Below, one piece after another: positions 44,376 to 54,733 of a stretch of 64,000 bases of DNA. The notes under the pieces were generated by a model, which searched no databases, had not been told where the DNA came from, and saw nothing but the letters and a program-made list of their open reading frames with translations. The stretch lies in contig JAVKOQ010000068.1 of NCBI GenBank assembly GCA_031835245.1, forward strand, positions 155,954 to 219,953. The letters run 5' to 3'. Source of the stretch: Balamuthia mandrillaris. Its lineage: Eukaryota > Discosea > Longamoebia > Balamuthiidae. Each line of letters begins with the position of its first letter. Position 1 is the first letter of the stretch. The position numbers and the translations under genes were made by a program.

Positions 44376-45113
44376 CTCTCTTCTTCATCGTTCTGTTCAT
44401 CGTTCTCTTCGCTTCTCTTCATTGTTCTCTTCTACTCTTTTTTAAATACTCTAACCTTTTCATTCGCTAATAATGGTAATAGTTGTCCAAGTCAAGCAGC
44501 ATTCGTAATCTTATGAAAGGCATGTCCTCAAAGGATAGTATTAAAGAAAACAGAGCTGAACTTCCTCCAATTGGTGACACCATGAACAAAGGTGTAGAAA
44601 ATGTAATCGAAGAGGAAGAATACGAAGCTGAGATGGAGCATGAAGGCAGTCTGGAAGACCTTTATGAGGAGCGAGAGAAATTCTTTGCCGCTAAGATAAC
44701 GGACGACTTTCCACAACTGCATCAGCGCCTCTCCGTTTCCAACGACTACAGTTCGTACCTCTTCTACAGTTTTTTCTTCTTGTGTTCATTTACCCTAATT
44801 TTTTCCTCCTTACTCAAAACTAACTATAAATGTTTACTCAGACGATGAGAAACATAAGGAACGGGACATAGAAGACGGAAACAATGAAGAAGAAGGGGAA
44901 GGAGATGAAGAGGACGAAGAGGACGAGGTGCCAGCGGGGTGGTGCATCGATCCGTGCCCCTTCCAAGTGGTCGACAAGACGCCTCTCAGCAAAGTGCACT
45001 TCATGTTCAGCATGTTGGGCTTAACGCACGCCTACGTGACGAGCGGCGGCACGCTAGTTGGCATCATCACGAAGAGAGACCTCATGCGACTTACCACTTA
45101 TAATAACAACTAA
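41325..45113 (+). CDS. CLC-family chloride channel
   Basis: Fifteen exons (41,325-41,601; 41,872-41,991; 42,074-42,288; 42,372-42,450; 42,509-42,622; 42,693-42,770; 42,857-43,029; 43,092-43,263; 43,399-43,485; 43,585-43,653; 43,719-43,857; 43,927-44,060; 44,146-44,282; 44,483-44,750; 44,842-45,113) give 777 aa with matching phases. Anion-path motifs are GSGIPE, GREGPYVH (with the gating glutamate) and GLYTP (usual GxFxP). GVLFSIEVTTTYY has Val where CLC exchangers have the proton glutam­ate, so this should be a channel resembling metazoan ClC-1/2. Two cytoplasmic CBS domains follow (KAKDIMQQDVVYLRKDSTY; VVDKTPLSKVHFMFSMLG), separated by a long acidic linker. It conducts chloride across plasma or vacuolar membranes. 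Exon 8 may start slightly later than given. Confidence 0.95.
41606..41851. repeat. (CT)n/(TTCTC)n microsatellite in CLC intron 1
   Basis: Pyrimidine on the sense strand; it ends 20 bp before the splice acceptor. Confidence 0.95.
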
Positions 45114-45205
45114 CCACAAAAACAAAAAAGAAGAAAGAAAAGAGCAAAAAAAGGAGATAGTCGTGTCGGTTGGTGAAGTTGTGCAAATCTTCACCGCTCG
45201 GAGAG

Positions 45206-45440
45206 ATGCGGTGCTCACAGTTACGGAGAACATGGTGGCTGGGGTGTCTGGCTTTGTTTGGGCTTGTTGGGGTGTTGACCGGGTTTTGGATGAGTTCGTG
45301 GGAAGGAGCAAACAAGAACGAGGAAATAAGAACACCTCGCAGAGGCCAGTACCGACACTGGCCGAAAGGGCTCACGCCTCATCCTTCCGTGCATGTAGTG
45401 CGTATCCTCATCTTACCTCTCACTCTCTCACATTCACACA

Positions 45441-45481
<41 letters not shown>

Positions 45482-46890
45482 TGTCTCAACGGATAACATG
45501 TTCAGATGCTGGAGAGCTCAACTCTGGAGGAGAAAGAAACAAAGCAAGTTTTTGACACAAACTTTCCAGCTTTACCTGAACCAACACTGTCTGAAGCAGA
45601 AAGAAGTTTGCTCGACTGGAAGGCCGGTTGCGACGGATGTCACGCTTCCGCTCCTTTCTATGCGGCCACAGAGAAGCTTGAACGCCAGTTAGTGCTGGTG
45701 GCAGGCGCAGAAGGCAGTGGCACTACTTTTGTGGCTCAGCTTCTCTCCTCGATTTCGGACAAGGCTAGCTTCCTGCCTCAACAGATGCAACCACGAGATA
45801 CAAGCAGTTTAGCCGCCTTTAGCAAAGCTAGCCATAAACTCTGGTCCACCGGCATGATCCCCCGCTGTTCTTTTCACGTGACCTTCTTGCTTCCTTTCTT
45901 GCTCATGTTGTGCTTCCATTGTACTTTCAACAAAACAGGTCCATGGAAGCAAGTGGAGGCGGCAAAAGAAGAGCTCCTGACCCATCTGCTCTCTCTCTTT
46001 CTCGAGGGAATGGGGCATCGCAGGTCCCGCTCTCACCTGATAATGCACCGCTCCTACCCGGACTTTGACCAGAACCACTATCCCGACCTCTCCTACGATT
46101 TCTTCATGCTGTTACGCCCTGCCAACATCTCCTTCAAGCCCATCATCGTATTTCGTGAGCCTGAAGGTACCTACTCTTCATCTCCTCTCCGTTATCTATA
46201 AACTCCAGCTCAAACACAACACCAGAGGCAGCACATTCAAACTACAGACGAAACTGGGGTCATTTGAGGGTTAAGGTGGCTGTTCCGCTAGATAACAAGG
46301 ACGACGCAGGAGAAAGCGGAGGAGATGCAAAAACAACGACGACAAAGATGGTGAGAGACTTGTTGTCAAGCGCACGCTCCACGGAGCGATGGTTGACGTT
46401 CATTACGGCCCAACTGCGAACGCTGCATCCCTCCGACTACATCCTGCTCAACTTTAACCAGCTTATAGCTCAACATCACCAAAACAAAGAAGAGAAGAAA
46501 GAAGAGGATAAAAAGGAAGAAGAAGAAACAGAATGGTGTGGCCACAAAGCGGATCAGGGTTGTGAACTGAAGAGGGTGACTCGTTTTTTGGGATGGTCGA
46601 AGCAGGAGGAAGATAGGTTGAAGGAGATGTTGCAGGAGAGGTCAAGGCCGCCCTCTGACTTTAGGCACTCCCTCGAAGAAGAGGAAGCCGCTTTCCTACG
46701 GTCCTACTTCACACCACAACGAAAGGCCAAGTGGGGATGGCTGCGCGCTCGTTCCTTTTGCTGTCCTCATCTAACTTCTTCGTCTTCATCTGCTGCTGGT
46801 TCTTCGACTAAAGAGCAGATGGAAGGGGAAGGGGAAGGAGAAGGAGAAGCAGGGACAGTTGAAGCGGAAGAAATGCACAGGGAGAACTAA
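45206..46890 (+). CDS. Golgi-type sulfotransferase-like type II membrane protein
   Basis: Exon 1 (45,206-45,397) encodes MRCSQLRRTWWLGCLALFGL followed by more hydrophobic residues, a signal anchor with basic residues before it, as in Golgi glycan-modifying enzymes. Exon 2 from 45,506 has LVLVAGAEGSGTTFVAQLL, matching the 5'-phosphosulfate-binding loop of PAPS-dependent sulfotransferases. After a short intron the frame continues through HLIMHRSYPDFDQN to KPIIVFREPEG, close to the 3'-phosphate-binding strand (RxP). The last exon (about 46,265-46,890) has RSTERWLTFITAQLRTLHPS and RVTRFLGWSKQEEDRLKEML. The intron near 46,170 could not be phased exactly. Glu/Lys-rich insertions interrupt the fold. 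A role in Golgi sulfation is inferred; the acceptor is unknown. The Met at 45,206 is the first ATG before the anchor. Confidence 0.72.
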
Positions 46891-47088
46891 CGAGGGTAGG
46901 AGTTGATTGATGGGAATGTGGATCAACGAAATAAGGCAAAAAGTAAGGAAGAATGTACATACATTATTTATCAAAAAAAGGGCAGTAGCATTGATTACTT
47001 TTTTTTCTGGCGTGGCTTGGTTCGGTGAGTTTGGTTGGCAGTAAAAACGGGTTTGATAAAAGAGAAAGGAGATGGTTATTGGCAGTAA
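46891..47088. other. Short gap between converging genes
   Basis: 3' ends of the sulfotransferase-like gene and the F-box gene face each other here; both terminators must lie in about 200 bp. Confidence 0.5.
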
Positions 47089-49879
47089 TCAATGTTTGTT
47101 ACTATCAGTAGGGAGGTCATCTTCGTCTTCGTTTGGAAGTTGCTGTGGTACTGGGGTTCTGGTGGTACGAATGGAGGATGAGGTGGCAGAAGGGGCTATT
47201 GAGGCTGAGGAAGACGAAGGGAAGGTGGAAGAGGCAAAACTTGGGGTGACATTGGTAAATATGGTTGTGGCTGAAGAGGAACTCCCACTGCTTTGGTGGG
47301 CCAATGGCGGATGAAGGTGAGATGACGGATGGCTAACATGCAACGAGGTTGGTTGCTGTTGATGTGGGAGGTGATGGTGGTGATGATGGTGGTGGTGCCG
47401 ACGAGAAGAAGAATGAGGGGTTGCTGAAACAGCAGCGGATGAGGAGGAAGCGGAAGGAAGATGATGTGGGAGACCTGGATGTTGTAAACGAAGGACAGCA
47501 CCAGGATCCGTGGTGGTAGCTGTTGCATAAAAACCTTGGGTGACTGTTTGTCCACGTTGTGGTTGAGATTGTTGAAGTTGTTGAAAAGCGGAAGAGGAAG
47601 AGGAAGAGGCAGAAGAAGATGAAGGAGCACGTTGATTTGGTGGAAATGAAACGGGGGAGAGAAGGGAGGGGATATAACCTTGGCGGTGATGAGGTGAAGA
47701 AGAATCAGAGGATATTGGCTGTTGTGAACGTAAGCGATAATGAGAAGAAGACAAAGAAGAACCGGAAGAGGGAGTTGAGGGAGTAGGAGAAGAAGAAAAC
47801 AACGGCGCTGGTGACGAAGAAGAGGCTGCTGCTTGCGCCGTGTATGAAGAAGTAGAAGTAGATGCTCCACTATTGTTTTGTTGCTCGCCGTCGTCATCGC
47901 AGCTTCCATCGCTGCCTCCTTCCTCTCTGTTATTTTGTCCATCCTCTCTGTCCATGGCATCACCACCTTGGTAAGAGAGTCGATGTTTGTTGCCTTCAGA
48001 CAAGTTTTGTCGTTCGAGCCGCAGTCGTTGCCGTTCTTGTTCTTGTTCTCGTTGCCGCCGAACAATGTGCATTGGAGCAGTAAAGTCCCATGTTATCACT
48101 GTTCGATCCTTTCCAGCACTCACTTTCCACCATTCAAAACAAAATGAGAATTTCCGGAAGGAAAAAAGTGTATAAAAGAAAAAACCAACCGATTTGGTAT
48201 TCATCAAAGCAAAGGTTATATACAGTATGGTCTTGACCGTGGAGGGTAAGCCGGCTATCCCCTGGCTCTCTCATATCCCAGATCTTGATAAACGTGTCCA
48301 CCGAACCGCTCACTTGAAAAAAAAAAAGAAAAGGAAATAAATGAGTACCAGAGTCAGAGAAGAGAACAGGCAGGCGCAAGGGCATACCTATTTTGCGCTC
48401 ATCGAATTGCAGGCACATGATACGATCAGCATGTCCTTTCAATGTGGATAAGCATTGTCCTGTTTCAAGATCCCAAATCTTGATCAAGTTATCCTGAGGA
48501 AGTAATGAATTTTAAGCAAGGTCAAGTCTCTTTGAGAGAGAGAGAGAGAGAAGGGGGAACAAACCCATGCTCCAGAAACGATCTTGTTGTCATCAAACTT
48601 TAAGCATCGGATGGAGTTGGTATGACCTCGAAGAGTGTTGAGGGTTTCTCCTGTCTCCCGGTCCCAAATGCGAATGGTCTTATCCACGGAACCACTCATT
48701 ATAAGCCTCGAATCGAACTCCAAGCAATAGACTGTGTAATGGTGGCCTCTTAAAGTAGTTTCCAAAGCTCCAGAATGCAGATCCCATATCTTGACAGTGG
48801 TGTCACGAGCTCCACTTACTGTAATGATAAAGGCATTAGAACAAACAGGGAAGAAACCGAAGGAATGAATAGTTACCAATCTGGCGATCATCAAAACGAA
48901 GGGTGCGAACTCCATTCATGTGTCCCTGAAGAACATGCTGGCACTGGCCTCCAGCCATGTCCCAAATGCGAATGGTGTTATCCTTGGAACCGCTGATGAT
49001 ATAAGTGTCATTGAAGTCAAGGCACATGACCGAGTCGGAGTGGCCTGACATCTCCATGAGGCACTCGCCCGTGTGAATGTCGGAAACTTGAATGGTGTCG
49101 GTGGCAGCCACCAATCGTGTATCATCGAACTGAAGGCAGAAGGCAGGCCCTCCTTTTTGGCAAGGCACGCTGCGAATGGCATAGTGGCCGTGTTTCCAGT
49201 TGGAGTCGATACGAAGACGATTCATGAAGATATCTCGCCAACTGGTTTTCAATCGCTTTTTAGTTGGTCCCTCTTCGATCCTATGCGAGTTGGTTTTCGA
49301 AATGCTATTCTCTGTCATTTTGCCTTTATCCGATGTTTGCTCTTCCTTTTCTTTTCCTTTCGCCTCAGAAAGAGTTGTTTTCACTTGAATCCGATTTGAA
49401 GTAGTCGTTTCGTTTTCTTCTGCCTCAAAGTCCGTCTCACTCCTTTTCCGCTTCCCACCTACAACAATAGAAGACGTGTCACTTGGAGGCGACGACTCAG
49501 CAGGCGAAGGTAAAGAAGAAGGGGATGAGGAGGAAGAAGCTACAATAGTGCTGTCCCCGCCACAACCATCGTAGGTGAGCCTGTTGCCATATTGGCCATT
49601 TCTCCTGGCGAATGGCTTCATCAGCGCAGCAGCAGCTGACAAGGCAGAAGCAGAAGTGGAGGATGAAGTGGACGAGGCAAGAGCAGCAGGAGCAGAGTTG
49701 GGCCATTTAGAGAGGAAAAGGTGTCGCCAGAGATGATTGTCTTGCGCAGAGGCAGCCCAGTGTTTGTTCAAACAAGCCACGTTGATGAGGTCTTGCCAGT
49801 CAAGGAACGAAAGGACGTGTAGGCAGAGTTCTTCTGGCAGCACAGAAAAGTAACCATGTGACGCTCGTGCTGCTGACAT
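47089..49879 (-). CDS. F-box/WD40 repeat protein (SCF ubiquitin ligase adaptor)
   Basis: Five exons (49,879-48,877; 48,818-48,565; 48,493-48,388; 48,312-48,190; 48,122-47,089) join in frame to 839 aa. An F-box (about residues 10-50: LPEELCLHVLSFLDWQDL) is followed by a Ser/Glu-rich linker with KRKRSE and a seven-bladed WD40 propeller (about 260-545) with repeated GHxxxVxxLxFD and SGSxDxTIRIWD units. Four of the five exon borders fall at the same place in a blade (before VSG), a sign of blade duplication. This is the design of Cdc4/Fbw7, Met30 and beta-TrCP, which bind Skp1 through the F-box and phosphodegrons through the propeller. The last 290 residues are Ser/Gln/Pro-rich with a run of nine His. 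Which substrate it binds cannot be told. Confidence 0.93.
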
Positions 49880-49953
49880 ACTATGCGCGCTCTTTTATTG
49901 TTTATTTGTTTGGGTTTTTTGTTGTTGTTGGTGAAATTATCAGTTGGTCGTTT

Positions 49954-50550
49954 TCATTCAAACAATGCTAAAGCTAAGTGTGAAGTGATGAAGGAAACAC
50001 ATACCAGGAAAGTATAGACGCCGGTCACGCTCTCGAGGCGGCGCTTAAGATCTTGCAGTTGCTCGAAAAAGAGTTGAGGAACGTTGTCAAGATAGGGATA
50101 CAGCTCCTCCTTCTTCAGGTTATCATAAAAGTGTTGCAAGGAGCGTTCCAACTCGTTCACTGAGTGGTTCACTCGCCGAAACATACCCGCGTCGTACTTG
50201 ATCTCAGCAGGCTCTAAGAGCAAAGAGTTTCTTCGGCTCTCCGTTTCTTCTGCTGCTTCCGTTGTCTCTTCCCCTGCCTTTTGCTCGGAGGACTCTTCCT
50301 CCTCCGACGGTTCTGTTTCTCTGCCTTCCTCACCTTCTCCACTCTCTTTTCCTCTCTTCTTTGCTTCGTTTAGCAGCGTGCCTCGCCTCTGTTTTTTCCT
50401 TGTGCTTCTTACCCGCTCGACGTTATTGCTTGGGCCTTCCGTCCCAACCCCATCTTCAGCCTCCACTAGCGGCACGGTGCCGTGCGTAGCAGCTGTTGTG
50501 GTTCGATCTGGCGCGTTCTCCTCAACCGAGGATGTTCGCTGGGGCTCCAT
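49954..50550 (-). CDS. Acidic protein with C-terminal helix and hydrophobic end
   Basis: A single-exon frame of 198 aa from ATG at 50,550. Residues 1-105 are Glu/Ser/Lys-rich and disordered, with TRKKQRRG as a possible nuclear signal. Residues 115-175 are helical (RVNHSVNELERSLQHFYDNL, QLFFEQLQDLKRRLESV), and the end is hydrophobic (YTFLVCVSFITSHLALALF). If a splice at FL|gtatgt were used, the hydrophobic end would not be made. The stop lies 75 bp upstream of the F-box gene start on the same strand, a very tight arrangement. No family is recognised. Confidence 0.55.
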   Translation of the reverse strand: MEPQRTSSVEENAPDRTTTAATHGTVPLVEAEDGVGTEGPSNNVERVRSTRKKQRRGTLLNEAKKRGKESGEGEEGRETEPSEEEESSEQKAGEETTEAAEETESRRNSLLLEPAEIKYDAGMFRRVNHSVNELERSLQHFYDNLKKEELYPYLDNVPQLFFEQLQDLKRRLESVTGVYTFLVCVSFITSHLALALFE

Positions 50551-51150
50551 ATCTGTGATTTTCGTTTCTGATGTGTTTGTGGGGAGAGAGAGTGTGTGTG
50601 TAAGAGTTTCTGGGTGTCAGCAGTTACCACCACACAAAGTTGAAACAACAAACAAACGACCCTACGTTCTGATTTGCTGTCAGAAAAACCAAAGAGAACA
50701 AGTCTGTAGCAGCAGATGAAAAGATCTGCTTGTTTTTTTTTCACTTGGCCAAGTGATGGTCTGTGAGCGCCCCTGACAGACTTTGGTGGTTTCCCTCTCC
50801 CAAAGAAAAAAGCCCAAGTCAAAGAACCCCGTTGTGTGTGTTGGTTGGTTGTTGGGGGACAAGCTCGAGCACGGTTTTATGTTTTGGTTGGTGTCCTCCT
50901 CCCCACACTTGCGTGTTGTTGCTCCGTTGAGCTTCTGCGGCAACAAATGGTGGAGGGCTTGTCGATTTTTTGCCAAGTCGGTACAAACGAACCCTCAGCG
51001 AATATCTCTAAAAGAGAACTCCAGGACGTCATGAAGATCACATGAGGAGTCGTTAAACATTTCCAGCGAAGAAAAAAGAAAGAAACGGTGGAAAGGGGCG
51101 GTCTCTCCTCCCTCCTCTGTTTTTGTTTTTTGCAGAAAGGAATCTGACAA
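50551..51150. promoter_or_regulatory. Divergent upstream region of the acidic protein and La genes
   Basis: 600 bp without a convincing frame. GATAAA/TATA-like boxes are not evident. It probably contains both promoters. Confidence 0.35.
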
Positions 51151-52050
51151 ATGGAAGCACCAAAGGGCTCGGACAGCGGCAACGCGAGCAACGACGTGGC
51201 GAACAGGGTGAAGAGACAGATCGAGTTCTACTTTAGCGACAGCAATTTTCCAAAGGACAAATTCTTGCGCGCGGAGAGCGAGAAGCACCCCGAGGGCTGT
51301 ACGTCTTCCTGTTTGATCGTCATTGATGCTTCCTACTTGACTGCTTTTGTTGACGGTTTTTTTTCTTTCCCAGACGTACCCATCTCTCTCATTGCCTCGT
51401 TCAGCAGAATGAAGAACCTCAGCCAAGACGTCGAGTTCATTGCCAGCACCCTCAAAGACTCTGAGGTCGTGGAAGTGAGCGAGGACGGCAAGCAAGTGAA
51501 GCGCAAGATTCCCCTCCCTCAAGAAGACACCTCCTCTCGTCGCAGCATCTATGCCGTACGTCGTGCTTTGTCTTCGTCTTTTGTGTGTCGTGTTGTCTTA
51601 GTTTGTTGAACTTGTCTCATGGGGACTCGTATGTTTGTTTCTTTTTTGTCGTTGAAACCACAGAAAGGGTTCCCTAAGGACAGCACCATTGAGGACCTGC
51701 ACGAATTCTTTTCCAAGGTTGGAGAGGTGCTCTCCGTGCGCATGCGAAGAAACAAAGACAAGTCTTTCAAAGGCTCCGCCTTCATAGAGTTCAAGACAGA
51801 AGAGGACGTGTCCAAAGCTGTCTCTGAGAAGCATGCCTACAAAGACAATGAGCTCCTTGTCCTCACCAAGTAAGCCATCTCGTTTTTTCTTGTATCTCTG
51901 GTTATTTTATCCCTCTGACGATCCGCGCAGACAAGAATATTTCAACAAAAAGAGAGAGGAAAGGAAACAACGAGAGGCTGCCAGAAAGACAAAAAACAAG
52001 CGAAAGAATGAGGAGTGGGTATGCTTTTCTTTGGCCTTCCCTTGTCTTGA

Positions 52051-52095
<45 letters not shown>

Positions 52096-52444
52096 AACGG
52101 ACTTGTAATGTATGCAAAACCACAAAAAGGAACGAGGTCTGATTTTGCACGTTACCGGAGTGCCTGAGACGGCCACCAAATGGGACCTCAAAGAGCTTTT
52201 CCAGAAACACGGCGCCAAGTTCGTGGACCACGAGGAAGGCCAGAAGGAAGCCCGCGTGCGCATGGCCACTCCAGAGGAGGCCTCCAAAGCCGTTCAAACC
52301 ATCAACGAGGAGAAGGTCGAGCTGAAAGGCTCTGCCCTGACTTGCCGTCTGTTGGAGGGAGAGGAAGAGGAGAAGCACTGGAAAATGATCAACGAGCGGA
52401 AGGCCTCTGTCCAAAGCAAAAAGAAGCAACGCTCTTACTCTTAG
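51151..52444 (+). CDS. La protein (RNA polymerase III transcript chaperone)
   Basis: Five exons (51,151-51,298; 51,374-51,555; 51,664-51,869; 51,931-52,018; 52,130-52,444) join in frame to 312 aa. The La motif (about 12-95) has KRQIEFYFSDSNFPKDKFLR and VPISLIASFSRMKNLSQD, with the Gln, Tyr and Phe residues that hold the UUU-3'OH end. RRM1 follows (about 110-190: TIEDLHEFFSKVGEVLSVRM, KGSAFIEF), then a basic linker and a C-terminal RRM (GLILHVTGVPETATKWDLKE, KEARVRMATPEEASKAV), as in genuine La and not in most LARPs. La protects nascent pol III transcripts such as pre-tRNAs and helps them fold. It ends soon after the second RRM with SKKKQRSYS. Intron 4 has a (CT)n tract. Confidence 0.95.
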
Positions 52445-53040
52445 AGCAGGAAAAACCTTCCTCCCTCCCCATCCAAGCTTTTTTTCTTCTTCATGGACAA
52501 ATACAGACACAAGGGGGCTGATACTTGCTCTCCATTCTCTTTGCCCTTCTCTCGCACTCTCTTCTTGTTTCTCTCGAACGGAAGCGCGAGTGAGCGAAAA
52601 GGTTTTAAAAAATTAAAGTTTGCGCAATCACAGGGGAGAGAAACAGGGGGCTACCGTCAGCATGCTTTTTGTGAGGCAGGTTTCCCCACTCGTCTTCCGC
52701 TGCCCCATTTTGCTGTTGCGGTTGCGCTCCCTCCTCCATCTCTTCCTGTTTTGCTGCTGTTCAAACTGGACAAAAAGTGTGGCGAAACAAAAACAAAAGT
52801 GGATAAACATGACTTCTTTCCTCGTGCACAGCAAACCTCGCTGTGGTGCCCATCTTCCTCTTTGTTTGTGGGGCGGGTTTTTGGCGAAAAAAGCAAACCA
52901 AAAAAAATTCCAAATATGACTGAAAAGAAATGGCGAGGGAAAAAAGGGCAGCAAAAAAGTCCCTCCGCTTCCCCGCTACTTTAGGTAGAACTAGCGGGGG
53001 GAAAATAGTGTCGACAAGGACCACCGGCAAACACTACCAT
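52445..53040. other. Intergenic stretch after La
   Basis: No gene recognised. Frames on both strands lack similarity. Confidence 0.4.
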
Positions 53041-53071
53041 TGCGCGTTAGTCATATCCTCAACCATTGAAC

Positions 53072-53237
53072 CTCGATGGGGAGGCAAGGTGAAGAAGAGA
53101 AAAAGTAGAGGTTGTAGCCCTTTTGTTGTCATGCGGAAGCTCGCCTCCCCATCGATGTTCGTCTGGATCATAGCAACCGCCCCGAAATCTCTGGCTCGTC
53201 GCTTCCGCGACAACGCGCTACAACCTCTACTTTTCTC
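53072..53237. repeat. Foldback with two pairs of arms
   Basis: AGAAAAAGTAGAGGTTGTAG (53,098-53,117) pairs with 53,218-53,237 with one mismatch or bulge; CTCGATGGGGAGGC (53,072-53,085) pairs with GCCTCCCCATCGATG (53,143-53,157). The arms interlock. Confidence 0.8.
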
Positions 53238-53289
53238 TGTCTCTCACTCACGCTTGCGAAAAAAACCACAGAGGAGTGAAGAGGAAAGC

Positions 53290-53550
53290 AAAGAGGGAGA
53301 AAAGTGTTGTATGCTGCGAAGACAGAAGACACAAAGAGAAAGACGGGGGGGAAGGGGGGGGGGTTCAAACTGCCAACAAGTTGTTGTCTGGCAGTCACTC
53401 TAAGTTTTTCAGGTTTAGGTTGTTCCATCACACTCCCTGAGAAAATATGGAGTTGTCTTCACGTTGGTAATGCTGACGCAGCAGGACGGGAGTACTGCAC
53501 TACTTTTTCAAGTTTCCTCGAAAAACCAAGGAGTAGTGCCCCATCTGCAG
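53290..53550. repeat. Dispersed repeat, copy 2 (inverted relative to 22,970-23,225)
   Basis: Contains the reverse complements of the blocks listed at copy 1, including GAAAAGTGTTGTATGCTGCG, GTAATGCTGACGCAGCAGGA and AAGTTTCCTCGAAAAACCA. Confidence 0.6.
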
Positions 53551-53600
53551 ATTTCCCGCCAATACAACCCTGCACTCCTGTGGCAAGGGCGGCATTGCTG

Positions 53601-53939
53601 TCATTGTTTTTGCTGATGGTGGGGGGTGGATGGTGAGGCAGCGGCAGTGAAGAGCGAGCCACTAAGCCTGTGCTTGTTTTTGGGCTTGGCCAAAAGGGCT
53701 TTCTGTTGCTCTTCCATTAAAACGCAAACTGCACCAAGCTTTACACACTCCAAGGCTTGCTTGTCTGGACTGGTAGGAGGAAGGCTGCAGTGGTCATTGT
53801 CGATGTCAACGAGGACCAGTTCTCTCTCCGTTTCCCCTTTGGCCATCTTCATGTGTAGCTCCTCCAAGGAAGATCTCAGCACTCCAATCACAAAAGGCTG
53901 GGGTGTGCAGCAGTAGTCAAGCATGCTGTGAGGCAGCAC
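53601..53939 (-). pseudogene. DENN-domain fragment
   Basis: The minus-strand frame reads CCTPQPFVIGVLRSSLEELH, then MKMAKGETERELVLVDIDND and PDKQALECVKLGAVCVLMEE. This follows the core of DENN domains (P-[FY]-[IL]-IGV-x-SS-L ... VVVDLDN), which are Rab guanine-nucleotide exchange factors. Only about 90 residues of a domain that normally spans 250-400 are present, with no N-terminal uDENN part. The first 25 codons are repeated in inverted form at 54,020-54,090. It is either an isolated exon or a remnant. Confidence 0.5.
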
Positions 53940-54090
53940 TGGGATGTAGATGTTTCGCCAGATGAGCGGGTCATGATCAGGGTCAGTGAGATCACCCGCT
54001 CATCTGGCGAAACACCTACATCCCAGTGCTGCACACCCCAGCCTTTTGTGATTGGAGTGCTGAGATCTTCCTTGGAGGAGCTACACATGA
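53850..54090. repeat. Large imperfect palindrome over DENN coding sequence
   Basis: The left arm 53,850-53,972 and right arm 53,991-54,090 are nearly exact reverse complements; the left arm has an extra 26 bp flanked by GCAGCA. The loop is about 18 bp. Confidence 0.92.
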
Positions 54091-54202
54091 CAACATTTCA
54101 ATGGAAGTATCGAAAAATTATCCAAAAATTTTTTTCAAAACGGCAGCATATCCCCACCCTATTATCAAGTTCCCTATCTATTACTCTTTCCTTATTTGAT
54201 TT

Positions 54203-54480
54203 GTGTCGACCAAGACAGCACTATTTGTGCACATGAGCTGCACGTCTACTGCTATCCTCCTTCACCTAGTTTGCCCTTACAACACAAGGCTGACCATTCG
54301 CCTCATGAGTAGCAACTTGGGTAGCATCATGAGCTTGCTTTGCTTCACGCTTTCTTATCTTGGTATCCTTTTTTTCTTCCTGGCTTTTCAGCCCTTGCTC
54401 TGAATGTGTTAACTTACTTTACAACAGCGTTGGCATTATTAGTAGGCCAAGCAGTTCTTCCTTCTTTAGGAGATAGCAGG
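54203..54480 (+). CDS. Possible exons of a polytopic membrane protein
   Basis: 54,203-54,362 reads two hydrophobic stretches (FVHMSCTSTAILLHLVCPY and GSIMSLLCFTLSYL) joined by NTRLTIRLMSSN. If the sequence GTATCC...CAACAG is an intron, the frame continues ALALLVGQAVLPSLGDSR. The Asn-x2-Arg-x3-Arg loop between helices is reminiscent of equilibrative nucleoside transporters or CLN3-like proteins, but too little is present to say. Confidence 0.25.
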
Positions 54481-54733
54481 TTTGGTTATTTTTTGTTAGT
54501 TTAAGGGGTTTTTTTGTGCATATTGGTTAGATTATAGCTATTTGTTTCAAGGCAAAAATAATGGTTAAATAGGAAAATAACCAAGAAAAACAAAGAGAGA
54601 GTTACATTCCTTAATGACAAGCAAACTTAAACTTTTTGCTAAGCAAGACTTAAAGCAAAAAAATAAATAAATAAATTAGAATGCTATTACAATTAAAAAA
54701 AAACTAAGAAATACTTTCCTTAAAACTCATTTG
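54481..54733. other. AT-rich stretch
   Basis: No gene. A marked drop in GC begins here. Confidence 0.5.

Noticed and set aside
46891-47088. tRNA or other structured RNA gene in short gaps
   Set aside because: I looked for A-box and B-box patterns here and elsewhere in the window and found no convincing cloverleaf.
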